The notes beneath the pieces are model-generated. The model was not told the DNA's origin, did no database searches, and saw nothing but the letters and a program-made list of their open reading frames with translations. A stretch of 64,000 nucleotides of DNA, from NCBI GenBank assembly GCA_016758965.1, contig JAEPRB010000001.1, positions 434,001-498,000 of the forward strand, given 5' to 3'. A program made the position numbers and the translations under genes. This DNA is from Circinella minor. Lineage: Eukaryota; Mucoromycota; Mucoromycetes; Mucorales; Lichtheimiaceae. Of this stretch, positions 1 to 12,473 are shown piece by piece (within the stretch, counting starts at the first letter, position 1; every line of letters begins with the position of its first letter).

Positions 1-2480
1 GTACGTAGTATATATTTTTTTATTTCTTTTCCATCTATTCAGTTTATACTATATATACGTATTATTTGATGGATTATCTCACTCTTTTTTTTTTTTTTAC
101 CATATTTTGCTTACCTATCTGTTTTAAAAAAAATATATTTCTATTACATACTTTCCTGACTTGTTTTTTATTTATCTCCTTTCAATATCCACTGTGAATG
201 ATATTGAAAACATAAATGTCATACACTTTTTTTTTTATAATTGCAAATCTTATTGTATTATGTATTTGTAAGACTCGCAACGTTAAAGATTATATAGTTT
301 AACACCAAACAAGCAAATTATCAAATATAAGTACCAAGTCAATTTATTAAAAGTAGGTATAAGGGGAGGGATGATATGTAAGATTATTATGAAAAGAAAT
401 TGAGTACGTAATACAGTCTATAATACGTATATGTTTATCATAGTAAAATAAAAGTTGTCAATGCAACGTATGGGTTCATATTTACACGATACGTACGTTT
501 GATCTTATAATATTTTTATTTGGCTTTTCTTAGAGAGAGTGTTATATAAAGGATTTGGATAAAGAATTCAAAGAAACGCATGGTTTTTTTTTGAAGCCGT
601 TGAATTGTCGAGTTGAAAGGGTTGAGATATTGACTGTTCTCAAATTCGTGATTATGTGAAAGAAGACATGACACTTTTTGAAAAATAACTATTTAGAAGT
701 GAAGAGTAACATAATAAAATATAAAAGTCGTATAACATTCGAAAGACAGTAAAGAAAAACTACATGTATAGAAGCCATCAACAAATTCGCAATTCGTTTA
801 AAATGTAAACAAAACGTGATTATGTAAAATTAATTTATATATACCAATATATTGACAATAAGAAAACACAACCATCTGATTCAGCTTTAGATCTTAAAAA
901 GCTATTATAAGTACCTTCATCATTCGACGTTAGATTATGTGCATTCTTATGATGGCAGCCTACCAGCTGCACCCATCGGTCCAAGGTCGGCCAACCATCC
1001 AGGCCGGGCTGCTATTCACTATTGAAATTATTAATAACAACGATGAAAGGAACCACCACAAGACGCACCTCTTGTACCGCTGAATCTGGGAGGATTATCT
1101 TTCGTGTCATGTTAAGCATACACTTCCGCGATACTAGCCTACCTGGGAACCACCGGCAACCTGTTAAGTCGTCGAAAAAGATAATTCTCTTTGAAGTCGC
1201 CACCAATGGCACCTCTTCCAAATAACGTTCCTCGTCAAATAAGAAATTGAAAAGGATAAAAGTAGAGAATACATAAAAAGTAGAATAACTCGCTTTTATT
1301 TATTATTGTTTGAAGATAAAGAAAAAATGAAAAAAAAAGCACGGTGGTGACAACAAATACGCATATTATTCATCTTCCGTTATTTAAACAGTCTCCTCGA
1401 CCATGTGTTTTTATTAATAGGTAAGGTGGTTACCAATTTTTTTTCCATGCTTATGACGAAATCAGGTTGAGATTGCTCTGCAAAATCCAAATTAGTGTAT
1501 GCTTTTTTTGGTTGTGTTGCTGTGTTACAAAAAAAAAAAGTTATTTTATGCCGAACTTCCCTGCTCTGTCATGTACATGAAGTAAAAACTTTCCAACATT
1601 TTGATTGTGTGAGATCACGATAAGCAACAATCATTCATGTCAAAGATAAAACTTCTTTATTTCTGATTACTGCCATAGTATGCAATATACATTTAAATAT
1701 AGCTGAATTTTTTCATTAAAATGATATAAGATGTTATTATGAAATGTTGTCAATGTTTTGAATGGAAAAAAAAAAAAAAACTAGAATTTTATATTAAAAG
1801 GCCACAAAGTTAGCTTCAAAACAATTTCTTCTCTGATTAACTACTTTTTAAATCCGTTTTGAATATCTGTTCGTGAAATTTGAGACACCTTATTTTATAT
1901 TACATAGATATGAGCCTTCTTCATCTTCGCGCTTTCGTGGGTTGAGCCCCTCCGCTTCGCTTCGTGTCAATCCCTATGGAGCTTTGGTTTGCCGGCTTGT
2001 TGGGAGCAAGCCCCCCAAACCTTCTTGTAAATATAGTGTAAAAAAAAAAAAACAAGGTGAAGAAGAAAAAAATTACAAAAAGGGATAAGATAACGCAAAA
2101 AAAAAAATATGATAAAAGAAAAAAATATGATGAGGGAAGATGATGAGGAAAATGATAATGAGGGTAAAAGTTACAAATCAGAGGCAGTTAGGATATTTGG
2201 TATTGAAGGGAGTTTCTTTTTTATATTGCTTCTAGGTGGAATCCAAGTTCCACGAGGCCAAAGTAAACAATCAATCCTTTCTTTTTTAGAACCACTATGC
2301 TCGTCATTGTGATCATAATCCGCAACGTCAGCAGTCCTGAACAGTGATTTTCACGAATGAGCGAATGTCGGATGAGATGACGAGCGCTAGACATGAGCGT
2401 GTATTCGGAAACGTTGCTATTGTAGATGTAGAAAACTAATCAGTTAATTTATATCCTGCCAATTGAATTCTGATTATCCA

Positions 2481-2534
<54 letters not shown>

Positions 2535-2567
2535 CCCTTTTTACCTTAAACCTAAACAACAAAGCAA
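1..2567. other. AT-rich spacer with two GC-richer islets
   Basis: No gene can be supported here. The stretch is AT-rich, with poly-A/poly-T runs and frequent TACGTA palindromes. Two patches are clearly richer in GC. The first, about 955-1225, contains short open frames on both strands (67-69 codons) that I do not recognise. The second, about 1918-2030, is built around a GGGTTGAGCCCC palindrome and a GGAGCAAGCCCCCC stretch. Such islets in AT-rich spacer are often transposon relics, but no domain, terminal repeat or partner copy is visible in this window, so their nature is open. Confidence 0.5.
2486..2534. repeat. (CA)n(TA)n compound microsatellite
   Basis: An uninterrupted run of alternating CA followed directly by alternating TA, about 49 bp in all. 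It lies just beyond the 3' end of the decayed minus-strand gene. Confidence 0.9.
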
Positions 2568-4318
2568 CTACTCGACGGAATAAGTATAAATCTTTTTTTT
2601 TTGTTTGGTGCAGTTCCACTGACGTCTTTCATTCCAATATATAATCCATTGCTACCAAGTTGAAGTGAATGAAAGCTAGCTCGGGGGCCTAGTAGAAATG
2701 CGTAGAGAACAAAGAAATGTATTAGAAGTAGTTATGGAGTTGCGATTAAAATAATGTTACAAACATCAAAGGTTTACCTGCTAATTGTAATGCCGGGATT
2801 GTAATTTCGTGATGTTTGAAATGTTTGACTTCTTTCACAAAACGATCCAGGACGCACTTTGATTCTATAAGAAGCTTAGTGCTGTCACTGGATGATTTTG
2901 AAATGGTTGGGGTTTTTTCTTGCCATTTCAAGGTTTGCTTGATCGGCTTCTTTTCTTTTTCGTGACAACGTGTCACGTAGAACTCTCATATCAACTTTGA
3001 ACCCTCTACTTTCAGTAACACCTGACGAATCCCCTACCGAGTCCCCCCTACAACTTTTTATTAACATTCTTTTTATCAATTATATGTTCCTATAAAATAA
3101 TAAATCATGCCTTACCATTTATATTGGAAGCTGGTATTTATGACCAACTTCCCAAGGGTTGGGGCCTCCTAGCTTAATGAAAAAGTTACATTGAGAAACC
3201 ATCAAAGAACCAGGGCACTCCTTCAGGCATGCGTGGCCAAAACTTTCAAAGCAACTTGATTTTAGTCTATCTGACCAACTTGGTTTCACATTTCAGACCA
3301 ACGTACTTAGGTCACGTTGGTCCGAACTACTACGCCAAAGTCGAACTTTGCGATATCAATATTATCTTGAAAGATAAACTTGATGATATTCAAGTACTTC
3401 AAAGCTGATTATAATAATAATAAACAAGTCAGTATGTAATCATCAGTCGATACAGAGAGTGCTCAAAACATTTTACAACTTACAAATGAGTATAAATGGC
3501 GTATAGAGTGGACTCATCATCTCGTGTGCTTTTCTTTTCTCCTATGTATGTGTGTTGTCGTGGATCTCTTGAATCACCTTTGGCATACTATATTAGGGAA
3601 TTTTTTTAATAAGTATCCGGATTATGAAGTAATATTTATACACATGTGGTGCATGGACAAAATGTCAGTGGAGCAATCTTGTTGATATTTCAATATTCAG
3701 CTAATTACAGTACTTACTTCTTCAATCTTCTTTATTTTATCTTCGTACTTGGCAACGACATCGTAATCACTCGACATATGATTGAACTTGCCACACAGTT
3801 TCTTCCATTTAGCATCTGAAAATATATATGCATGTGGTGGTTTGATCTGATTCTTTTTGGATATCTGGTCAGGAAATATATCCAGTATTGAGTTGAGACC
3901 GAGTCTAACACAAGAAAATAAAAGATTAATAAACAATCAAATGGTGTGGGATAATCTTTCACAAAACGTACTCAACGACTGCTTTCTCCGAGTGGTTTAA
4001 ATTGTTGTAGGATTTATAAAGTTTGAGAGCTTTATTTTTTTATACGGGTCCTTGAACTACCAACGAAAACACCGTCAACTTTAACAACTTGTATTCCGAG
4101 TTATTTCGTTATAGAGTATTATTTAATGTCAATAAAATAAAATGCAGTTCTGGTGCATGAAAATGTTTTCTAACCAACCTGGGTTTGATGATGATCACCT
4201 TCATGGATGATGAGGTTTCCTTACGTATTAATCCATTGGCCATAGTTGCACCACTTTCCAAAAACGTTGTGACAACGCTGTCTAGAGCAGCTTTTGCCTT
4301 TTCGCCCGTAGTCGGGCT
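2568..4318 (-). pseudogene. Decayed multi-exon gene of unknown function with a K-L-x-x-E-x-K block
   Basis: I do not recognise the product by name. On the minus strand several exon-like blocks read as protein. One ends at 4179 (...SSSMKVIIIKP) and joins in phase to 3904-3718 (RLGLNSILDIFPDQ... ending KIKKIEE) through a clean GT-AG intron. A block near 3403-3310 reads YLNIIKFIFQDNID. A block from 3060 reads FKVDMRVLRDTLSRKRKEAD, then KLLIESKCVLDRFVKEV and ALQLAG before a GTAAAC donor. A last block at about 2691-2568 reads SLQLGSNGLYIGMKDVSG. Continuity is broken: between EMARK and SSSDSTKLL the frame shifts at an A6 run near 2920, and the 3403 block does not join in phase with its neighbour. 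KLLIESKxxLD resembles KLGNELKxxID in the gene at 13-15.5 kb, so I infer a shared family. It could be a live gene with a homopolymer error, but the second phase problem favours decay. Confidence 0.45.
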
Positions 4319-7300
4319 CTTGTTTTTTGGGTGTTACCAATAGAAGATGTTAGTACAATCCAGATTTATACACAGAACCGATTTTCATACGGTTTAAATC
4401 TTGTTGTACAATTACAAATCCATCAGATTTATTTGATCCGTCATTATAATTATGGATTCATGGATCAAGTTCTTACAGCCCTATAGTAAAAAAAAAACGC
4501 GTGTTTCAATAAAAAAAAAACTAATTTAGAAAGTCTAAGTCTTTAGTTTTTGTTGTATATTTACATAGACAAGTTGAAATGATAAAGGATCCAATGGAAA
4601 GATAAATAAACAATGGATTCAATATAGAAGAAAATATAGCAATTACTATCCCTTTAGCACCATTGCTGGCTATAGGAATTCGTGAAAAGAAAGAAAGAGG
4701 TTGATAAACTAGTTTTATTGATAGGTATGCCGCCAAATAATTTCCACCAATTAAAAAACCTCAAGTCCACGTCAGCCAGAAATACACATAGTAAATACTA
4801 AAGCTTTGTAGATATGTTTGTTTTTGCTATATAGGTTATTTATTGTCTCTATATTTATATGTAAATAAATCATCTTTCTGACTTGTTAAATAAATCTGTA
4901 GAGTAGAAGAACAGAATATATAACAATACAATGATGTTTTTTCTTTTGGGAATGACTAGGGGCGCGCCCTTTGCCATTTTAAGGATTTGGCTGCTCGTTA
5001 TCTAATTATTGACAATACGCTTAACGTATTTCTAGCCATAAAATATACTCGAAGAGACAAATTAAGCCGTACAGTATAGAAAAGTGGTACTAAGCGCATA
5101 TATTTATAATAATACGTAATATAAAATTATATGCGACTGGAACACAATTGTTTTCTTCCTTGATCGCACCATCGCCATATTGTCAAACAAGAAAATAATG
5201 AGTTGAAAGATCTTAAGCAATTTATGGAGCAAATTAAAAAGTTATTCTTTGATTGAAGTATTAATTATTGTTGTACGTACCCAAAATAAAAAAAAAAAAG
5301 GGTTGGAGGGTCTGTGCTTTTTTTTTTGCGGAGTTGAGTATGAACCAGATTTAATGCTCATATGCAAAAAAGGAACGCTTGTTACTTCCATTGCCATTGC
5401 CATGGCAACCGTATTCCTTTACTCCCTTACATCATTCCCTTCCATTTTTATCAATACAAGCTTATATTTTACATAGTAATCCTACCACTCTGCGCTGTAC
5501 TTCAAATTAACTAAACCAATAAGAAACTTGAAAAATAAAAAATTTAAACCGGTCACGCCAAAAAAAAAGTATAAAACGGCTTCATTTTTTTCACAACTTT
5601 TTTTTTTCTTTTTTTCTTTAGTGTCAATATGGTGGTTAGATGGAGATGAGTGGGTTTTCCCATATTCCATTGCCATAGGTTTGTCAATGGGTGACCGGTG
5701 GCAAACAATAAGGAAATGATAAAAATATATTACCCCCTTTCCCCCAATTAAAAAGACCACCAACCTCTCTCATACAACCTATGATACCCATCATTATTGG
5801 CCACAATAACAATAAGAAAATGATAATAATAATTAATAATAATAATAATAATAATTAATAAATTATTATTATTTTTTACCCATGGCAATGCTTTGGTTTT
5901 TTTTAAAAAAAATAAAATGGTTTTGTCTGTTATAGTAACGCGTTATAGACTAAGACGCGTCGTTATAAAAACACGCGTTTTAAATTTATTTATTTAAGGT
6001 TTTCCTCCATTTTCTTTTTTTTTTGTAACTAAAATGTCGATTGTTTAAACTATAATTATAATCAATGTGATAAAAAAAATAGTGTTTTACAGATTCCCAT
6101 TATGTGAATTCGTGTTGAACAATTGTCTCACACAAGGGAGAAAATAGTTTAGTTTTTTTCCTTTAAACCTGCGATTGTTGCAAACCAAAGAAAAGTGAGA
6201 AATCCCCCCCTCCCCCAAATATTATTTGCCAATGGTGATGCTATTGAAATGAATGAACCATTTTGTTTTTTTTTTATATAAAAAAAAAGAAGAGTTGGCT
6301 TCTTTGATATTCTTTTATTGTTATCACGACATTTTTTTTTTTTTTTGTATAAAAGTATTATGATTCACAAACAGCTTCATATTTTATTATACGTATAACG
6401 ATACTATAGTTCTTTTTTTTTGTCCCGTGTCCAAACATATAAAAATGAAATTAAAGTAAGGGCGGTAACCTTAGGGATGTTGAAAGAATCAAACAATATT
6501 TATAAACAACTTGACTATTCTGGTGGGCTAATAAAATAATCAATAACAGTTGCACTTGATGTAAGTCTTGATATTTTCATAAATATGTAACCCACACAAG
6601 AAAGTATAATGTAAACAAGCTTACGTCAGATAGATGAACCATTCGATCAAAAAGAAAAACCAATTTACTAGCAAGTCAACTAGTACGTTTTACAAATTGT
6701 TACAAGTAACAAAACATTACATTGTCATCAAGACACACCCGGTGGCAAATTCAAGACTTTTATAATTATGTTTAACGAAAGAGGTTAAAAAAAAGGATGT
6801 TGAATTTTAATTTTAGGACAAATGGAATCATAAAAGTAATGTATCTATTTCTCTCTCTCTCACTATGTACATCATAATTAAAAACTGTTGGATTAAAAAG
6901 GTACAAAATTATCCATGACAAATACCGTAAAAATAGATGAAAGACGCCACTTTGTCTTTAGCATGCTCCGATCCTGTACGTTAGGTAACCTTGTTCCAGA
7001 ATACTTTTTTTGTATGACTTTATATTTGACGGACGTAATCTGACAAAAAGTGATCAAAAATCCTGGTCAATGCGTACTACTTTTGGAGATACACGGTTTA
7101 AGCATTCTATAAAAGGAACAAAAGAATCTAGAGTTTACGATCTTATGATCAAGATCGTTGAGAATTATTTACATCAACACAGTTTAAGCAATGGGAAATT
7201 AATGAGTCTAATCTTCTTTTGGTTATTATCATGCTTAAACAATTTAATAAAACATCATAATTTATAAAAATAATCAAATCCTATTTGAATAATAAATTAC

Positions 7301-7576
7301 GGATGGGTATCAGGACGTATGAACGAAATTACGACAGTGTCATTCTTGTTTGATAATGGATTAATAAATATAAATATAAAATTCGTTGTTTTTTTTTTTG
7401 TCAAAGTAGTAAGTTATTGGATTTCATCATGAAAAGTGATTGTTGTTGGAATGTAGCACAAAAGGCGCGATCACAACAAATACCAAATTTGGAAGCGTAA
7501 AGTAGGCGCCTGTTTTTTTTTTATTTTCTATGTACAGTTTTATATTTTACCTCAGCCCTTATTTATTTTATAAAAC
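4319..7576. other. AT-rich spacer, no gene supported
   Basis: There are long poly-T and (AAT)n tracts near 5824-5870, a lone GC block GGGGCGCGCCC near 4940, and many TACGTA sites. One open frame at 7010-7267 has an ordinary-looking middle (GDTRFKHSIKGTKESRVYDL), but no start context, introns or recognisable domain support it. It may be a gene relic. The last 75 bp before 7577 are the TPR gene's 5' flank. Confidence 0.45.
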
Positions 7577-8576
7577 ATGAATCCCGAAGAAACTTTTGCA
7601 AAAGGTGTTGAATGTCGTGAAGCTGGTAATGAAGCTTTTAAAAAGAACAACTACCAAGAAGGTAAATTTTAATTCTTTAATTTGTTTTTTTTTTTTTTTA
7701 AAAAAAAAAAACAATTATGCATTATAACAAACGATTGATTGTACGTCATGTATTATTTACATTAATTAATTGGGGATTGGTTTGGTGGGAATGCAATATG
7801 TCTTTTTTTTTCTTCTTTTCTTTAGCCCTTTCACAATATTATCACGCGCTTTTACATTTACGAACTGTAGGTGGACTTCAACCAGAAAATAACTTGAAAG
7901 AACGGTCTAATGAACAACTTGTCAAAATTTATAATAACATGGCAGGTAAAATACATTATACATTGAGTCTTTCTTATGAGTTCTTAATTGAATAAAAAAG
8001 AGAAGAGAAAAAAAAAAAAGAGTCGACAACATTTGATAATTTAAATCTTATTATAAATATAGCTGTTTTGGCCAAGCAAGAAAAGTGGTCTCGTGTATTA
8101 GATAATGCAACAAAGGTAAAATAAATATATCATTATTTTATATATGAATGTATATAATGGGGCGATGAAGGAAAATGATACGCATAGAATGATATTTCAT
8201 CTCAATTCATATTAAATAAAAAAAAATAGGCACGAGAAATTGATGACTCAAATTTAAAGTCAAAGTTCCGCCAAGGCCAAGCACATGGTCGTTTGGGTAA
8301 TATGGAAAAAGCAAAAGAATTATTAACTGAAATTTTGAAAAAAGATCCCAAAGGTAAATTTTTATATATTTAATTGAAAAAGGAGAGTCTATAAAGACAT
8401 ATTATGATGATAATGAATAAATGAATGATGAATAATGACGCATGGATAAATTTATGTTTGATTATATAGATGCAGCAGTAAAGCATGAATTGGCTTTAAT
8501 TCAAGAAAAGGATAAGAAAGGACAAGAACAAGTAAAGAATGCATACTGGGGAATGTTTGATCGAGAAAAGAAATAA
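7577..8576 (+). CDS. Small TPR co-chaperone-like protein (TTC9/immunophilin-TPR type)
   Basis: Five exons (7577-7661, 7826-7945, 8063-8115, 8230-8353, 8470-8576) join in phase through GT-AG introns to give 162 residues. The start MNPEETFAKGVECREAGNEA opens the first TPR helix pair (EAGNEAFKKNNYQEALSQYYHAL). A middle TPR includes YNNMAAVLAKQEKWSRVLDNATKA, and a third includes FRQGQAHGRLGNMEKAKELL. The tail is charged (QEKDKKGQEQVKNAYWGMF). Three TPRs with this spacing are known from TTC9, FKBP and AIP-type proteins, where they usually clamp an Hsp90/Hsp70 C-terminus. No FKBP or cyclophilin catalytic domain is encoded upstream. A co-chaperone role in the cytosol is inferred from the family. Its stop lies 14 bp from the stop of the convergent DUF202 gene, so the two transcripts must overlap at their 3' ends. 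Confidence 0.88.
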
Positions 8577-8590
8577 GAAGTAAAATGTAT

Positions 8591-9178
8591 TTAGGTTGTT
8601 AAAGCAGCCGCCATAACAAATAGTACAAATAGTACAATTAATAATACCATAGTATAACCTGACCATCCATGACCAACAACAATTTCACGATGTAAAATTT
8701 GATTCAAATTTTTTAAATATGCTATAATTCCCACAAGTATTGATGTAATTCCCAATCCAACAAATATATAAGATACAACTTGAACTTGTATAGAAGATGA
8801 ATCATGATTCCATGGTATAGATTGAGCAGGAGCAAATATTTGACTTGGTAAATCTAATAAGGTCATAAATCCTTTTTTTTTTGTTTGTTTGATAATTGAA
8901 TAGAATTGGTTTTAGTAGATATATAATTAAAACCTGGTAATACACTCAAAAAGTATCCAAAGAGTAAATATTCATTTATTTATTTATTTTTTACCTATTA
9001 ATGAAAGAATCATGCCGGTACGTAACCAAGTCAACATATTACGTTCATTGGCACAATGATCACGAGGGTCAGGTCCATCTACTTGAAAATGAACTGTTGC
9101 AACATCAATGTAATTGAATTTCTTACAACATTGTTCATTATTACAAAGAGAAAATTTTGTAGAGGCGTATGTTTCCAT
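8591..9178 (-). CDS. DUF202-domain small membrane protein
   Basis: Two exons (9178-8995, 8871-8591) with a 123-bp GT-AG intron encode 154 residues. I chose the ATG at 9178 because the upstream in-frame codon is TTG. After a Cys-containing N-terminal segment comes DPRDHCANERNMLTWLRTGM, the conserved entry to DUF202 (YidH family; also the membrane part of VTC1-type proteins). It is followed by three hydrophobic segments: about residues 54-68; VVSYIFVGLGITSILVGII; and YTMVLLIVLFVLFVMAAAL. The splice falls inside the first membrane helix (LSLIG/FMTLL). Family knowledge places such proteins in endomembranes or the vacuole or plasma membrane, with function mostly unknown. VTC relatives take part in polyphosphate synthesis, but no SPX or catalytic domain is present here. 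It is convergent with, and almost abutting, the TPR gene. Confidence 0.85.
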
Positions 9179-9991
9179 AAAGAATGACAAAAAAAAACAA
9201 GGAAGGAGAGAGAGAGAGACAAGAGAAAAATCCTTTTGGTTTCACAAAACCATGTGGGTTGTGGATGTGGGGGTGAGAAAAAAAAAATCTGCAACATCCA
9301 ATGAAATTGTTTCGAAAAAAAAAAAAGTTACTCCTTAGATTTTTTTTTTCATAATGTCTAAGAATATTATGCAAAAGTATTAAAGTTTACTCAAAAAGAA
9401 TCGATTTATTATCAGCTCTAAGAATATTAATAAATATCATTATAAATAATGTTCTTAATTAAACAATAACTTCAGTAATAGTGAATTATTGTAACATAAA
9501 TGAACGTAATTGTATCAGTATCCTCAGGCTAGTCAAATTTTAAGTGTTTTATAGAGTGTTATAGTTACCATGTGAAACAAAAAAAAAATATGTCTGAATC
9601 TTTTACGTATATGATAACACAAGTCATCTAGTCCCTTTTTTTTTTTTTTTTGCTCATTATCTCTAATAGCATAATAAATTCCCAGTATGTATTTGAATAT
9701 GGAAAAACCAATTACTGTATTTTAGATAAGGATAATTATATTGTTATTCAGTTGAAAATATCTTATCTGTTTTATATATCCATACATTTAGCACCAAAGT
9801 CATTTTGTAAAGTGGTTTTCTTTTTTGTCCCCCTTTATTTGTCAGCTAATGTCTATCTTAAATAAAGTCTTTCAAATATTGATAAGTTTCTTTCATTAAC
9901 TATTATTATCTATGACGGTTTATGAATATATGTGTCAGCCTACTATATATGATAGCGAATTCGCAACAGAAGTGCTCCAAAACTATACTTA
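9179..9991. other. Spacer upstream of the DUF202 gene
   Basis: AT-rich with poly-T and poly-A runs. The open frames here are low-complexity and I support none. The 5' flank of the minus-strand DUF202 gene lies at its left end. Confidence 0.5.
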
Positions 9992-10670
9992 CAGTGATTT
10001 CTCGTTAAACCGGTACTCGTGATATCCGAGGATCTCTGTTTTGGTTTAGCGAGATATGATACCGGTTTAACTTTTGTGGCGGAGGTGAGAGCCGCGCTAC
10101 AGAACATACCATAAGATAAAATAAATGATTAGATTAATCTGTACAAGATAAAAAAAAAATGGCAGTTAATAAAATGTGCTGTTTAATATAGTCTTGCTAC
10201 TGTAATCTTAGCTTCTAGTGAAAAAAATGGTAAATATTCATGAAATATTTATAATGAACCAACGATTGGATTAATAATGGATTTACAACAAAATATGTAT
10301 ATATAGAGCGTGGTGAACAGTTGTACGTATAAATATATAGAAATAAATTCTACTAACAGCACGATTATACAGTTGATGATGAAGAACAAATACAGAAAGA
10401 AGTTGAGAAAGAAGAAGAAAGTATACGTATGTGTGAAACTGGCGAAAAAGAGACACTGTTAAGTATCAACAATTTGGGGACAAGCTTTCTCTTGACAACA
10501 TGAATAATTTGTGTATTTTATATACGTATTAGTACCTTAGCTATAATTTGCTATATCTTTACCCTTTTCTTTATTTTATACGTATTTTCAGTTATCTGTA
10601 TACGTTTGACCAGTTAGTAACACTGGTGAGTATTCTTTATTATTATAACCCTAGCAATTATTTCTTGTAA
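9992..10670 (+). mobile_element. Decayed pogo-like (Tc1/mariner) non-autonomous element, copy B1
   Basis: The left end is TA followed by CAGTGATTTCTCGTTAAACC. This matches the termini at 16448, 46118 and (inverted) 46831. Internal sequence also matches the element at 46118-46831 in reverse orientation: both carry TTGGATTAATAATG, and GCGAAAAAGAGACACTGTTA followed by TCAACAA. The right terminus is worn and the end is approximate, placed where similarity fades. TA target and CAGTG termini are typical of the pogo/Tigger branch of Tc1/mariner. No intact transposase frame remains. Confidence 0.7.
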
Positions 10671-11829
10671 CATATCAAATAAAGGTCTTCTTAAGTGACT
10701 TTATATTTTATTACGGGTCACGCCCATGGTCTGACCTGACTATGATTTTTGGCGTGCCCGTAGTCATTCCTTTTTTTTATTACCAAGTTATCTACCGAAT
10801 TAAATGTATGCGTGATTTTTTCAGATCAGGTGACCGGTAAAATTGAGATGCTGCTGGTCAGTCGATTGCTACCCTTATTGGACATTAACAACTGAGTTAA
10901 ATAGTGACACACCAGACACAGTAGCACCAACAACAACAACTACAACAATTCCAACACCCTCGTACATCAAAATTTTATGCAATCCCAATTGTTCTAATTT
11001 GAAGTATACGGCAAGCACACATTTCATGAACATAATATACGATACCCATATTATAGTCTTGAAACAAGTAAAATATACATATTCTATTAGTTTGTTTCTT
11101 CTTCGCCTCCTCTTCTTTCTTCTTTATTGATTGTTCTATAAACCCCTCTTTCCGAGTTTTTTCTTCATTAGCAGCATGGTGCCCATCGAAAGCTTTGCTA
11201 CAAAAAAGGCTTTTTTGATCTTCTTGTCGCCAACACATAATCTCACACATGATTATATTCCCTCGCTGCTATACAATCCTTCTCTCGTTTATCATCACCT
11301 ACTAGCAAGTAATCAAAAAAGAAGCTTTGGGTTAGATTAGAAACTTTTTGTTACAAAAAGCGAAAAAAAAAATACAGAATGGTAGCTGAGCAAGTTGATG
11401 GGCGAACAAATCTAAACGCTCTACAGCCATTCAAGAACAAAAACGATATGTATTGAACAAGAAGGTGGGGAAACGACTAATCATTTAAAACAAATCGAAG
11501 AAAAACAAGAAACAGAAATGATACTTAGAAAATCCAACATGGACAAAACAGAAGAATAGTCCCTTCTATAATTTACTCAATCTACTGGGCTACTAGCCAT
11601 TACGTAATAGAATTTAAAAATATGAGTTTGATGAACAAAAGGCGTGCGACTATATCGTAGTGTAGTAGGTCAGCATAATTATTCGAAAAAAAATTATTGA
11701 AACAACACAACCAATAATATTTTCAAACATCAATGCTTTTCTCAATGCTTTTTTTTGACTGCGTGAATAATCTGCTCTTACTGAGAATTAGCATGATGAA
11801 ACGAACTTGCACATTCCTTATGAATAAAT
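10671..11829. other. Spacer, nothing recognised
   Basis: Open frames at 10843-11130 and 11131-11340 are short, low-complexity (runs of Thr, Phe, Leu) and lack gene context. A 25-codon frame starts at the ATG near 11379 (MVAEQVDGRTNLNAL...). It could be a relic of the duplicated gene to the right, but this is not supported further. Confidence 0.4.
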
Positions 11830-12260
11830 TTCACCCTAATGTGTTTCCTTTCAAAACAATTGTCAATTTCCATGTAGAATGAATTATAAGGTTCAGCACA
11901 TACTTGTCTTATTTAAAGCACGTTTGGATCTATGGGTTCAAGAATATTATCGAGAAGAACAACATTGAAGTACGTGAACTGTTTTTTTATTAACTGTAAT
12001 TTTGCTGTTGACAATAGAACCTGAAAAAGGAAGAAAAAAGTAAAGTGCCGAGGTACATCAAGATGTTGGAGTCTTTTATTAGCTTCCTTCTAGCAAGGTG
12101 TTAATTACAGGCGTTGTGATTTTTTCTTATAAAAGTCAAACCTGCAATCAAAAGAAAAAGAAGCACAACCTTCTTCATCACCAACAGAACAAAACGTGTT
12201 CGTATTATTATTATCATTATTGGTACGTCCTTTTTTTATATATGAAACTCATTCTTTTTT
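11830..12260 (+). pseudogene. Degenerate partial copy of the 5' exons of the gene at 13.0-15.5 kb
   Basis: Two stretches align by eye to the downstream gene. 11893-11972 reads FSTYLSYLKHVWIYGFKN and then EKNNIE before a GTACGT donor; it matches 13063-13141 (FSTDVTNLKRVWNHRFKT, EKKSIQ, GTAAGT). 12125-12215 (AAAAGTCAAAC... AAAGAAAAAGAAGCAC... TTCTTCATCACCAACA) matches 13533-13625, a Lys/Arg-Ser/Thr-rich exon. The intron between them also keeps TGTTGAC near its 3' end in both copies. An in-frame TGA lies just upstream of the first block (GTAGAATGA), so this copy cannot encode the protein. It is a partial direct duplication about 1.2 kb upstream of the intact exons, with the LINE insertion at 12.5-12.8 kb lying between. 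Confidence 0.7.
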
Positions 12261-12473
12261 TTAAAAAAAAACTTCAAGAAAATGAATTTATTGGCGGCCA
12301 CTGAATTATGAGACAACAGTGGTTGGATAGACACAACAATACAATACACTACAATACAAATAAAGGATATTCTACGGCACAGGGAAAAAGGAAGAAAAAG
12401 GAAGAAAAAAGAAAAAGTAAGAGAATTAGGGTATTATCGAAAAGATGAATTAAACTATAAAAGGGGGTTTTTC

